Part shown: positions 1-6,189 of the stretch, piece after piece
Layout: each line of letters opens with the position of its first letter
How positions within the stretch are numbered: the stretch's first letter is position 1
Assembly: GCF_000193735.1 (NCBI RefSeq)
Contig: NZ_AEPF01000040.1
Span: 1-11,528, forward strand
Length of the DNA: 11,528 nucleotides
Direction of reading: 5' to 3'
Origin: Neisseria sicca 4320
GTDB taxonomy: Bacteria; Pseudomonadota; Gammaproteobacteria; Burkholderiales; Neisseriaceae
Notes under the pieces: generated by a model
The model's database searches: none
Told to the model about the DNA's origin: nothing
The model's input: the letters and a program-made list of their open reading frames with translations, nothing else
Position numbers and translations under genes: made by a program

Positions 1-1
1 C

Positions 2-53
2 AAAAAAGGTCGTCTGAAAACCAAAAAATCGGGTTTTTCAGACGACCTTTTTG
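2..53 (-). terminator. DUS inverted-repeat terminator of ruvB
   Basis: Two exact copies of the uptake sequence AGGTCGTCTGAA face each other (7-18 forward, 37-48 reverse). The stem is extended by A/T pairs on both sides, and the loop is short. Read on the minus strand, the stem is followed by a run of six T residues and lies just after the ruvB stop codon. It therefore has the standard form of a Rho-independent terminator that doubles as a pair of DNA uptake signals. Confidence 0.88.
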
Positions 54-66
54 TATTGATCAACAC

Positions 67-1098
67 TTATTTTTCCATTTTCAAGCCGAAGTGCAGGTAA
101 GCGCGTTCGGTCGCCATTCTGCCGCGCGGGGTGCGTTGCAGGAAGCCTTGTTGGATAAGGTAGGGTTCGATAACGTCTTCGATGGTGTCCGTGGATTCGC
201 CGATGGCGGCAGCAACGTTGTCAAGACCGACGGGACCTCCGCTGAATTTGTGCAGGATGGCTTTGAGGAATTTTCTGTCCATGACGTCCAAACCTTGCGC
301 ATCCACATCCAGCATGCTTAAAGCGGCATCGGCGACGACGGCATCGATTACGCCGTTGTTTTTTACATCGGCAAAATCGCGCACGCGGCGCAACAGGCGG
401 TTGGCGATGCGGGGTGTGCCGCGGCTGCGTTTGGCAACTTCCATCGCGCCTTCTTCACCCATGTCGAGTTGCAGTAATTGGGCGGAACGGCTAACAATCG
501 TGGCAAGATCTTGATTTTGGTAAAACTCCAAACGGGCAACGATGCCGAAACGGTCGCGCAGCGGGTTGGTCAGCATGCCTGCGCGGGTGGTTGCGCCGAC
601 GAGCGTGAAGGGCGGAAGGTCGATTTTGACGGAACGGGCGGCAGGGCCTTCGCCTATCATGATGTCGAGCTGGTAGTCTTCGAGCGCGGGATAGAGGATT
701 TCTTCGACGACGGGGCTGAGGCGGTGGATTTCGTCGATGAACAATACGTCGTGCGGCTCGAGGTTGGTCAGAAGGGCGGCAAGGTCGCCGGCGCGTTCGA
801 GGACGGGGCCGCTGGTTTGGCGCAGGTTGACGCCCAGCTCTTTGGCGATGATGTGCGCCAACGTGGTTTTGCCCAGCCCGGGCGGGCCGAAGAGCAGGGT
901 GTGGTCTAGGGCTTCGCCGCGTTTTTTGGCGGCTTGGATGAAGATGGCGAGCTGTTCTTTGGCTTTGTCTTGCCCGATATAGTCGTCCAGCGTTTTAGGG
1001 CGCAGGGCGCGCTCGAGCAACTCTTCCTGCGAGGAGATGCTTTGGGCGGTGATGATGCGCTGGGGCTGGGCGGCGGTAAGGTTGTCGGTTTGCAGCAT
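67..1098 (-). CDS. ruvB: RuvB, Holliday junction branch migration ATPase
   Basis: RuvB is the hexameric AAA+ motor of the RuvABC complex. It drives branch migration of Holliday junctions in recombinational repair, with RuvA as junction binder and RuvC as resolvase. The protein is 343 residues, the usual neisserial length. Visible motifs are Walker A GPPGLGKT (71-78), Walker B with DEIH (122-125), the conserved GATTRAG segment (168-174), and RDRFG (181-185). The C-terminal winged-helix region contains GGPVGLDN and RTPRGR. The start MLQTDNL was chosen because it matches the family length and has GGAAAA a few bases upstream; the open frame extends 62 codons further but that part encodes a DUS repeat and the end of the neighbouring gene. 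The 70-bp gap to the upstream small gene contains a hairpin without a T-run, so ruvB may be partly co-transcribed with that gene. ruvA and ruvC are not in the window, a dispersed arrangement known in Neisseria. Confidence 0.97.
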   Translation of the reverse strand: MLQTDNLTAAQPQRIITAQSISSQEELLERALRPKTLDDYIGQDKAKEQLAIFIQAAKKRGEALDHTLLFGPPGLGKTTLAHIIAKELGVNLRQTSGPVLERAGDLAALLTNLEPHDVLFIDEIHRLSPVVEEILYPALEDYQLDIMIGEGPAARSVKIDLPPFTLVGATTRAGMLTNPLRDRFGIVARLEFYQNQDLATIVSRSAQLLQLDMGEEGAMEVAKRSRGTPRIANRLLRRVRDFADVKNNGVIDAVVADAALSMLDVDAQGLDVMDRKFLKAILHKFSGGPVGLDNVAAAIGESTDTIEDVIEPYLIQQGFLQRTPRGRMATERAYLHFGLKMEK

Positions 1099-1117
1099 GG
1101 GTTTTCCGGTGGGTTTG

Positions 1118-1156
1118 GGGTCGTCTGAAAAGCGGTTTGCTGTTTTCAGACGACCT
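1118..1156 (-). repeat. DUS inverted repeat between small gene and ruvB
   Basis: An exact reverse DUS (1145-1156) pairs with a copy that has G instead of A at its first base (1118-1129), separated by 15 bases. It lies between the stop of the 102-residue gene and the start of ruvB. Read on the minus strand, the stem is followed by CCCCAAACC rather than T residues, so it would be a poor intrinsic terminator. It is better seen as an uptake signal in the ruvB leader. Confidence 0.8.
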
Positions 1157-1168
1157 TTTGAAAGTGGT

Positions 1169-1477
1169 TCAGCCGCGTGTTTCACGCCAAACGAGGTAAT
1201 CGCGCAGGGGCGGCATGGGCGGGTTGATGCAGTGGGGGCAGATGCCTGTGGTGTCTTCGTCGTCGCTGTCGATATGGTAGGCATTGGGATCGAAGCGCAC
1301 CTGCTGCATCACCGCCTGCGCCAATGCCTGCGCCTGAACGACGTCGAAGCTGAATTTTTCGAGGATTTCGTTCAACAGGCGGATTTCGCCTTCACTGAAT
1401 TCTACGCTGTGTTTGAGGATGAGGCGTTGGTAATCTTCGTTGTTGATTTTAGGCAATAAATCGGTCTGAATGGTCAT
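1169..1477 (-). CDS. conserved hypothetical protein with CPHC motif
   Basis: This 102-residue protein is not one I can name. It looks soluble, with no signal peptide or membrane segment. The first 60 residues are rich in helix-forming residues and acidic. A single CPHC pair (Cys80, Cys83) is followed by a proline-rich stretch (NPPMPP, 86-90) and a basic-aromatic tail (LRDYLVWRETRG). One CxxC could bind a metal only with another ligand or a second subunit, or could be redox active; neither is shown. The ATG at 1477 has no strong ribosome binding site, but a good TATAAT promoter box lies about 40 bases upstream, which supports the gene being real. It sits directly upstream of ruvB in the same direction. 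Function unknown. Confidence 0.75.
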   Translation of the reverse strand: MTIQTDLLPKINNEDYQRLILKHSVEFSEGEIRLLNEILEKFSFDVVQAQALAQAVMQQVRFDPNAYHIDSDDEDTTGICPHCINPPMPPLRDYLVWRETRG

Positions 1478-1513
1478 GATTTTTATGGTTGGAACTAAAT
1501 AGCTGAGAGGCAG

Positions 1514-1544
1514 ATTATAGCGGATATGGCGGCGGCTGTTTCAA
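1514..1544 (-). promoter_or_regulatory. sigma-70 type promoter for the CPHC gene (and possibly ruvB)
   Basis: On the minus strand there is a perfect TATAAT (+ coordinates 1514-1519) and an upstream TTGAAA (1539-1544), separated by 19 bases, slightly longer than ideal. Transcription would begin near 1507, giving a leader of about 30 bases before the ATG at 1477. No strong terminator is visible between the cca stop and this promoter, so cca read-through may also contribute. Confidence 0.55.
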
Positions 1545-1597
1545 AGCCTCGGTTGGATATCGTCCTCAAAACTTTAAAACTGGCTGCATTAGGCGTT

Positions 1598-2872
1598 TTA
1601 ATGTCTTTCTGTTTTGTCTTGCGCCGCCCGAAACGCTTTTTGCAGCGGGGCGATTTGTGCCAACCGCTCCCGGTCGATTTCTTCGGCGATAAGGTGCGCT
1701 TTTTCCTGCGCGCGGCATTCGGCGGCGATTTTGCCCGAATCCACTTGGTTGGCGGCTTCGAGCAGGGCGAGCCAGTGCGCGCGTTGCGGGTAGGGCGTAT
1801 TTTCGCGGTTCAGACGGCCTTGCGTATCGGCAATGCAGACGTTTAAGGTCGCTGCGAAGCGTTCGGGTCGTCTGAAAGCGTCGGTTTTTTTCAAAACGTT
1901 CAGAATGGTTTTGCTTTTGAGTTCGTCGGCTTTATGGAACATGATGTGCCAGCGGCAGACCAGTTCGGCAAGCTCGGCGCAGTGTCTCGGCGCACGCAGC
2001 CGCTGATTGACTTCGCGTACGGGTTCGACGCCGGCGAGGTCGTGTCCGTGGTGTTTGGGCAGGATTTCGGGCGGGGTTTTGGCTTTGCCCAAGTCGTGCA
2101 GCAGGGCGGCGTAGCGTTCGGGCAGGCTCAGACCCATGTCGGCGGCGCGTTGCAGCGTCATCAGGGTATGGATGCCGCTGTCGATTTCGGGATGATAGTC
2201 GGCGCGTTGAGGCACGCCGAAAAGCGCATCGACTTCGGGCAGCAAGACTTTGAGCGCGCCGCATTCACGCAACACTTCAATCATCTTTCGCGGATTTTTT
2301 TCCATCAAGCCTTTTGCCAACTCCTGCCAAACGCGTTCGGCAACCAAAGCGTCCGCTTCGCCGTTTTCCACCATTTGCCGCATCAGTTTCATGGTTTCTT
2401 CAGCGATTTCAAATCCGTAGCGCGCGGCAAAGCGGGCGGTACGCAGGATGCGGACGGGGTCTTCGGCAAAGGCGGGGGAAACGTGGCGCAAAATGCCCGC
2501 CGCCAAATCCTGTTGTCCGCCGAAGGGGTCGATGATGAGGTCGTCTGAATCCTGCGCCATCGCGTTGATGGTCAGGTCGCGGCGCATCAAATCCTGCTCT
2601 AGCGTAACATCTTTGTCGGCATGGAAACTGAAACCGGCGTAGCCCTTGGCGGTTTTGCGTTCGGTACGGGCGAGGGCGTATTCTTCGTGGGTTTCGGGGT
2701 GGAGGAACACGGGAAAATCTTTGCCGACCGGCTGGAAGCCTTGCGCCAACATAGTTTGCGCGTCAGCACCGACGACCACCCAGTCGCGGTCTTTAACGGG
2801 CAATCCCAAAAGATAATCGCGGACGGCACCGCCGACGAGGTAGATTTTGATGGTGTGTGTTTTCTGAGTCAT
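1598..2872 (-). CDS. cca: CCA-adding tRNA nucleotidyltransferase (multifunctional, with HD domain)
   Basis: This enzyme adds or repairs the 3'-terminal CCA of tRNA from CTP and ATP without a nucleic acid template. The 424-residue product closely follows the E. coli-type enzyme. The class II nucleotidyltransferase signature GGAVRD is at 14-19 with metal-binding aspartates in DRD (28-30). RRDLTINAM (97-105) and EDPVRILRTARFAARY (137-152) cover the following neck and nucleotide-selection region. The C-terminal half contains an HD phosphohydrolase domain, with LLHDLGK (HD at 259-260) and HHGH (274-277), typical of the gammaproteobacterial/betaproteobacterial form with 2',3'-cyclic phosphodiesterase and phosphatase activity. 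The ATG at 2872 was preferred to an in-frame TTG at 2893, although the ribosome binding site is weak. The gene contains one exact and two variant DUS copies. A Correia element ends 29 bases upstream of the start and may carry its promoter. Confidence 0.96.
   Translation of the reverse strand: MTQKTHTIKIYLVGGAVRDYLLGLPVKDRDWVVVGADAQTMLAQGFQPVGKDFPVFLHPETHEEYALARTERKTAKGYAGFSFHADKDVTLEQDLMRRDLTINAMAQDSDDLIIDPFGGQQDLAAGILRHVSPAFAEDPVRILRTARFAARYGFEIAEETMKLMRQMVENGEADALVAERVWQELAKGLMEKNPRKMIEVLRECGALKVLLPEVDALFGVPQRADYHPEIDSGIHTLMTLQRAADMGLSLPERYAALLHDLGKAKTPPEILPKHHGHDLAGVEPVREVNQRLRAPRHCAELAELVCRWHIMFHKADELKSKTILNVLKKTDAFRRPERFAATLNVCIADTQGRLNRENTPYPQRAHWLALLEAANQVDSGKIAAECRAQEKAHLIAEEIDRERLAQIAPLQKAFRAAQDKTERH
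1809..1820 (-). repeat. variant DUS (AGGCCGTCTGAA) inside cca
   Basis: This is an exact copy of the AG-DUS dialect, differing by one base from the AGGTCGTCTGAA form dominant here. It lies within the cca reading frame, encoding GRLN. Confidence 0.8.
1865..1876 (+). repeat. near-match DUS inside cca
   Basis: GGGTCGTCTGAA matches 11 of 12 bases of the dominant DUS. The first base differs, and the core GTCTGAA is intact. It lies 44 bases from the variant copy at 1809-1820, in the opposite orientation. Confidence 0.7.
2538..2549 (+). repeat. exact DUS inside cca
   Basis: AGGTCGTCTGAA lies in the coding region and encodes SDDL on the minus strand, in a surface-like segment just after RRDLTINAMAQD. 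Confidence 0.9.
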
Positions 2873-2901
2873 TGAATTGGTCTTTGGTAACAATCAGAAT
2901 G

Positions 2902-3057
2902 TATAGTGGATTAATTTTAAACCAGTACGGCGTTGCCTCGCCTTAGCTCAAAGAGAACGATTCTCTAAGGTGCTGAAGCACCAAGTGAATCGGTTCCGTA
3001 CTATCTGTACTGTCTGCGGCTTCGTCGCCTTGTCCTGATTTTTGTTAATCCACTATA
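2902..3057. mobile_element. Correia repeat-enclosed element (CREE/NEMIS), full-length 156-bp type
   Basis: The element has 13-bp terminal inverted repeats, TATAGTGGATTAA (2902-2914) and TTAATCCACTATA (3045-3057), with TA at each end as expected for the target duplication. The interior matches the Correia consensus that I recognise: CCAGTACGGCGTTGCCTCG near one end and TGCGGCTTCGTCGCC near the other. Two inner hairpins, AGAGAA/TTCTCT (2952-2966) and GGTGCT/AGCACC (2969-2982), lie in the segment that is missing from the short form of the element. It carries no gene; movement is thought to need a transposase in trans. It fills most of the 326-bp gap between cca and the SPFH gene. Transcripts across such elements are known to be cut by RNase III, and their ends can form promoters. 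Confidence 0.95.
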
Positions 3058-3103
3058 TTGAAGCTTGGTCAGATGGGCATTTTGTCTGCCGTTATGTGAA
3101 TAA

Positions 3104-3180
3104 AGGTCGTCTGAAAAACGATTTGGCGAAATCCGCTCTATATGGTAGCGAAACGTGCTGTACTCGTTTTCAGACGACCT
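3104..3180. repeat. 77-bp DUS-ended inverted repeat downstream of the SPFH gene
   Basis: Exact DUS copies face each other at 3104-3115 and 3169-3180, with a 53-base interior. An inner hairpin-like motif CGATTTGGCGAAATCC is at 3119-3134. It lies 18 bases after the SPFH stop codon, where a terminator would be expected, but the loop is long and only a short T-run (TTTATT) follows on the minus strand. Its length and inner motif resemble the element at 6102-6176. Confidence 0.75.
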
Positions 3181-3198
3181 CGTGGCAAAACAAAAGGT

Positions 3199-4158
3199 TT
3201 ATTTTGCCGCTTTGTTGCCGTCGACAATCTTCAGTCCGGCGGAAACCAGACTGCCGATGTCGGCGACGTTGGCGGGCATGATCAGCGTGGTACTTTCTTT
3301 TGCCAGATTGCTGAATGCTTCGACATATTGCTCTGCAACTTTCAGGTTGACGGCTTCGGAGCCGCCCTCTGCGCGGACTGCCTCGGCAATTTTACGGATG
3401 GCGTCGGCGTTGGCTTCGGCAACCAGGCGCAGGGCTTCGGCTTCACCTTGTGCGCGGTTGATGCGGGCGATTTTTTCACCGTTTGACGCGTTGATGGCGG
3501 CTTGCGCTTCACCTTCGGACTGTTGGATTTCCGCTTCGCGCTGACCGCTGGCAAGGTTGATTTGCTCGATTTTGCGGCCTTCGGATTCGGCGATGCGGGC
3601 GCGTTTTTCACGTTCGGCGGTAATTTGCGCCTGCATAGAACGCAGGATTTCTTGCGGCGGAACCAAGTCTTTGATTTCGTAACGCAATACTTTTACACCC
3701 CACGCGCCAGCCGCTTCGTCGAGCGCGGAAACGACGATACTGTTGATTTCGTCGCGTTCTTCAAACGTTTTGTCCAACTCCATACGACCGATAACCGAAC
3801 GCAGCGTGGTTTGGGCGAGCTGGGTAATCGCCATGATGTAGTTGCTGGAGCCGTAGGAAGCCAGTTTCGGGTCGGTTACTTGGAAATAGATGATGCCGTC
3901 AACGGTAAGCTGTGTATTGTCTCGGGTGATACAAACTTGGCTGGGAACGTCCAAAGGCACTTCTTTGAGCGAGTGGCGGTAGGCAACGCGGTCAACGAAA
4001 GGAATCAGGATGTTCAGACCGGCAGTCAGCGCATTGTGGAATCTGCCGAGGCGTTCGACGACGTAAACTTCCTGTTGCGGCACCACGATAAACGACTTGA
4101 AGCCGAAAATCACGACGACAATCAGCAGGATGACGGGGAAGCTGTATAAAAATTCCAT
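3199..4158 (-). CDS. SPFH/band 7 (stomatin-like, QmcA-type) membrane protein
   Basis: Members of the stomatin/prohibitin/flotillin superfamily form large ring- or cage-like oligomers on membranes and are linked to membrane microdomains and to control of membrane proteases. The 319-residue protein has one N-terminal hydrophobic anchor (about 5-24) and then an SPFH domain of about 25-185. Within that domain are VPQQEVYVVERLGRF (26-40), GLNILIPFVDRV (47-58) and LDVPSQ..TRDN (69-81). Next comes a long charged, Ala/Glu-rich coiled coil (about 180-265) and a short C-terminal region. This matches E. coli QmcA (YbbK) in length and architecture. The start has AAGGA seven bases upstream. The NfeD-type gene ends 39 bases upstream in the same direction; SPFH plus NfeD is the classic paired arrangement, and the two are likely an operon. 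The exact partner or client is not known from sequence. Confidence 0.93.
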   Translation of the reverse strand: MEFLYSFPVILLIVVVIFGFKSFIVVPQQEVYVVERLGRFHNALTAGLNILIPFVDRVAYRHSLKEVPLDVPSQVCITRDNTQLTVDGIIYFQVTDPKLASYGSSNYIMAITQLAQTTLRSVIGRMELDKTFEERDEINSIVVSALDEAAGAWGVKVLRYEIKDLVPPQEILRSMQAQITAEREKRARIAESEGRKIEQINLASGQREAEIQQSEGEAQAAINASNGEKIARINRAQGEAEALRLVAEANADAIRKIAEAVRAEGGSEAVNLKVAEQYVEAFSNLAKESTTLIMPANVADIGSLVSAGLKIVDGNKAAK

Positions 4159-4197
4159 TGTTTTTCCTTTTAAACCACAACAGGGCGGGTTACTGAA

Positions 4198-4605
4198 TCA
4201 ATTTAAACGAATGAGTAAAACATTACCGTTTTTACCGGTAATCACGGCGGTGGAGGTCGTCTGAACGGCGTCGGCATTTTCAGCCCGCGCCTGCCAGTGC
4301 GTTCCCCGATAAGAAACTTCATAACAATCGCCGTGAAGGCGGCGGAGGATTTGAACGGTCTGTCCGATGTCCAAATCATCGTTCAATTCTTGGCGTGGCG
4401 CAGTTTTTTTGAATTTACTGTGTACCACCCAGATACCGACGGCGGACAAAACGGCTGCCGCAGCAACGGCAATCGAAGTATCGCCGATCAGCCAATACAC
4501 CAAACCCGCACCGAACAGAGCCGCACTGACCACCAAGAGATACACGGTGCCGATGAATAGCTCGACAATCAGGACGGCGGCAGCGGCAATAAACCAAGCG
4601 GTCAT
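4198..4605 (-). CDS. NfeD/YbbJ-family membrane protein, partner of the SPFH protein
   Basis: Short NfeD proteins are encoded beside SPFH proteins and are thought to form membrane complexes with them. This one is 135 residues. The N-terminal half consists of hydrophobic segments at about 2-18, 19-39 and 44-62, probably two to three membrane helices. The C-terminal half (about 75-135) is the soluble NfeD OB-fold domain, with DIGQTVQI, a YRGTHWQARAE segment and a GKNGNVLLIRL ending. It lacks the ClpP-like serine protease domain of long NfeD proteins. The ATG at 4605 has AAAGGA upstream and a well-spaced promoter further out, making it the first gene of a two-gene operon with the SPFH gene. An exact DUS lies within its 3' part. 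Confidence 0.9.
   Translation of the reverse strand: MTAWFIAAAAVLIVELFIGTVYLLVVSAALFGAGLVYWLIGDTSIAVAAAAVLSAVGIWVVHSKFKKTAPRQELNDDLDIGQTVQILRRLHGDCYEVSYRGTHWQARAENADAVQTTSTAVITGKNGNVLLIRLN
4254..4265 (+). repeat. exact DUS inside the NfeD-type gene
   Basis: AGGTCGTCTGAA lies in the coding region near the C-terminus, encoding QTTS in a loop of the predicted OB-fold domain. Confidence 0.9.
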
Positions 4606-4645
4606 GCGGGATTCCTTTCATTATCAATGTGTAGGGACAGGCTTC

Positions 4646-4674
4646 ATCATAGCCGTATCGTAGATAATATTCAA
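4646..4674 (-). promoter_or_regulatory. sigma-70 type promoter of the NfeD-SPFH operon
   Basis: On the minus strand, TTGAAT (+ coordinates 4669-4674) and TATGAT (4646-4651) are separated by exactly 17 bases. Transcription would start near 4640, about 35 bases before the NfeD start codon at 4605. This is one of the two best-formed promoters in the window. Confidence 0.65.
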
Positions 4675-4690
4675 ACGGCTCTGACTCGGG

Positions 4691-4734
4691 AAAGGTCGTC
4701 TGAAAAGGGGGAAGGCCGCTTTCAGACGACCTTT
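4691..4734 (-). terminator. DUS inverted-repeat terminator of the DUF2130 gene
   Basis: Exact DUS copies at 4693-4704 and 4721-4732 form a stem of about 15 bp with a 14-base loop. Read on the minus strand it lies immediately after the stop codon of the DUF2130 frame and ends in CTTTCCC, a short T-run. It probably separates that gene from the NfeD-SPFH operon promoter that follows. Confidence 0.75.
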
Positions 4735-4737
4735 ACT

Positions 4738-6060
4738 TTATATGAGCCTCAATCCTCTTTTTTCTCCAACGCGGCAAAGGCGGCCTTCATGGTCGGGTTT
4801 TTGCGCACCAGTTTTTTTGACGGTCAGGTCGGTCGCTTTGTTATTGGCAAGGCGCAGGTTGTTTTCTGAAGAGAGCAGGGCCTCTTTGGTTTTTTGCAGG
4901 TGGCTGATGGTTTTGTCGATCTCATCGATGGTGGTTTGGAACTTGCGGCTGGCGAGTTCGTAATTGCGGGCGAAGTCGGTTTTGAACTTGTCCAAGTCTT
5001 CTTCAAAGTGCGTGATGTCGATGTTTTGCGCGCGCATTTGTGCCAATTCTTGTTTGTATTTCAATGAATTGAGCGCGGCGTTGCGCAGCAGGGAGACGAT
5101 GGGGATGAAGAATTGCGGGCGCACGACATACATTTTCGGATAGGCATAGGACACGTCGACGATGCCGTTGTTGTAGAGGTCGCTGTCGGCTTCCAAAAGT
5201 GAGACGAGGACGGCGTATTCGCAGTTTTTTTCTTTGCGGTCTTTGTCCAACTCTTTGAAAAAGTGTTCGTTTTTCTTTTTGGTGGCGGTTTCGTCGTTTT
5301 CGTTTTTCATCTCGAACATGATGGAGATGATTTCGTTGCCTTCTTCGTCGGTTTCGCGGTAGATGTAGTCGCCTTTGCTGCCGGTTTTGGCATCGTTGTC
5401 CTTGCCGAAGACGGCTTGGGGAAAGGCGGTGGTGCGGATGCGGTTGAATTCGGTTTCGCAGTGCTGCTCTAGGCTTTCACCTATCATTTTGGTGGACTGT
5501 CTGGCTTTGAAGTCTTTGTAGAAGGCGATGGTTTCGTCTTTTTGTTTGAGTTCGGCTTCGTATTTTTCGCGCAGGCTTTGTTTTTCCAACTGGTTTTCTT
5601 TCGATTGCAGCATGAGCTGGGTGTTCAGATTGCTCAATTCGCGCTCTTTTTCGGCAACGGCTTTGGTGATTTCCAGCTCTTTTTCCATGTTTTTCGCCGT
5701 TTCCAGCGATTTTGCCTGCGCTTTCAGTTCTGCAATCAATTTATCTTGTTCGGCGATTTGCGCTTTCAGACGACCTTCGATTTCGGCGGCGGCAAGTTTG
5801 CTGTCTTTTTCGTAGGCGTTGATTTGGTTGGATAGGGCGGCGATTTCGTGGTTTTTGTCGGCTAGGATTTTGTCGAACTGATTTTGTGCCTGCGCTTGGG
5901 CAAGCTGCATATCGCTTTGAAACTGCATCTGCGCCTGTTGCAGGCGCTCGTGGATTTCGGTTTGAAATTCTTGGGTGCGGACTTGGTTCAGGATGTCGGC
6001 GTAACTGGCTTCGTTGACGGTAAACGCGGTGTGGCAGTGCGGGCATTTGATTTCGTGCAT
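4738..6060 (-). CDS. DUF2130 (RmuC-like) coiled-coil protein, C-terminus apparently frameshifted
   Basis: As read, the product is 440 residues. A possible zinc knuckle (CPHC, Cys6-Cys9) opens the protein. A long coiled coil rich in Gln, Glu, Lys and Ala follows (about 25-190). Next is a globular domain (about 190-340) containing GDYIYRE (230-236) and SIMFEMKNEND (246-256). Asp231 with Glu250-x-Lys252 resembles a PD-(D/E)XK nuclease active site, an inference only. DUF2130 has no established function; RmuC-like roles in DNA maintenance are sometimes suggested. The start was set at MHEIKCPHC with AAGGGAAA upstream; 22 further upstream codons run into a DUS repeat. After DLTVKK (411-416) the frame gives an atypical tail, TGAQKPDHEGRL and so on. 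Removing one A from the A7 tract (+ 4812-4818) restores LVRKNPTMKAAFAALEKKED and a stop at 4749-4751, giving 436 residues. That alternative looks like the family's normal C-terminus. Confidence 0.85.
   Translation of the reverse strand: MHEIKCPHCHTAFTVNEASYADILNQVRTQEFQTEIHERLQQAQMQFQSDMQLAQAQAQNQFDKILADKNHEIAALSNQINAYEKDSKLAAAEIEGRLKAQIAEQDKLIAELKAQAKSLETAKNMEKELEITKAVAEKERELSNLNTQLMLQSKENQLEKQSLREKYEAELKQKDETIAFYKDFKARQSTKMIGESLEQHCETEFNRIRTTAFPQAVFGKDNDAKTGSKGDYIYRETDEEGNEIISIMFEMKNENDETATKKKNEHFFKELDKDRKEKNCEYAVLVSLLEADSDLYNNGIVDVSYAYPKMYVVRPQFFIPIVSLLRNAALNSLKYKQELAQMRAQNIDITHFEEDLDKFKTDFARNYELASRKFQTTIDEIDKTISHLQKTKEALLSSENNLRLANNKATDLTVKKTGAQKPDHEGRLCRVGEKRGLRLI
5765..5776 (-). repeat. 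exact DUS inside the DUF2130 gene
   Basis: AGGTCGTCTGAA on the minus strand, in the coiled-coil coding region, encoding GRLK. Confidence 0.9.
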
Positions 6061-6101
6061 GGTGGGTTTCCCTTTTATTTGAGAGTGGGATTTTAGCAGA
6101 A

Positions 6102-6176
6102 AGGTCGTCTGAAAAAGTTTTAGCAAAACTCGCTGCGCACGTTTTGGCGAAACCCTTACGGGTTTTCAGACGACCT
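6102..6176. repeat. 75-bp DUS-ended inverted repeat downstream of the ABC gene
   Basis: Exact DUS copies at 6102-6113 and 6165-6176 flank a 51-base interior. The interior holds CGTTTTGGCGAAACCC (6140-6155), close to a motif in the element at 3104-3180, and a small hairpin AACCC-TTAC-GGGTT (6151-6164). It lies between the ABC gene stop (6190) and the DUF2130 start (6060) and probably limits read-through. A TAAAAT box (+ 6090-6095, minus strand) just beyond it could be the -10 of the DUF2130 promoter, but no good -35 is visible. Confidence 0.75.
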
Positions 6177-6189
6177 CGTCACTTTAAAT

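Noticed and set aside
1099..1284. N-terminal extension of RuvB by 62 residues
   Set aside because: The extension translates the DUS hairpin and the end of the neighbouring small gene. The start at 1098 gives the normal 343 residues and has a plausible ribosome binding site.
1934..2548. A 204-codon open frame antisense to cca
   Set aside because: It is a shadow of the GC-biased cca codons with no independent signals; it covers the HD domain and neighbouring coding region of a well-supported gene.
2873..2893. Upstream TTG start for CCA
   Set aside because: TTG is a rarer start, no better ribosome binding site is present, and the ATG at 2872 already adds residues beyond the conserved IYLVGGAVRD start.
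2902..3057. The inner hairpins of the CREE as a small RNA gene or terminator
   Set aside because: They are part of the known Correia element sequence, so they need no separate explanation here.
6061..6126. N-terminal extension of the DUF2130 protein
   Set aside because: It runs into the DUS inverted repeat, while MHEIKCPHC has AAGGGAAA upstream and begins with the conserved cysteine pair.
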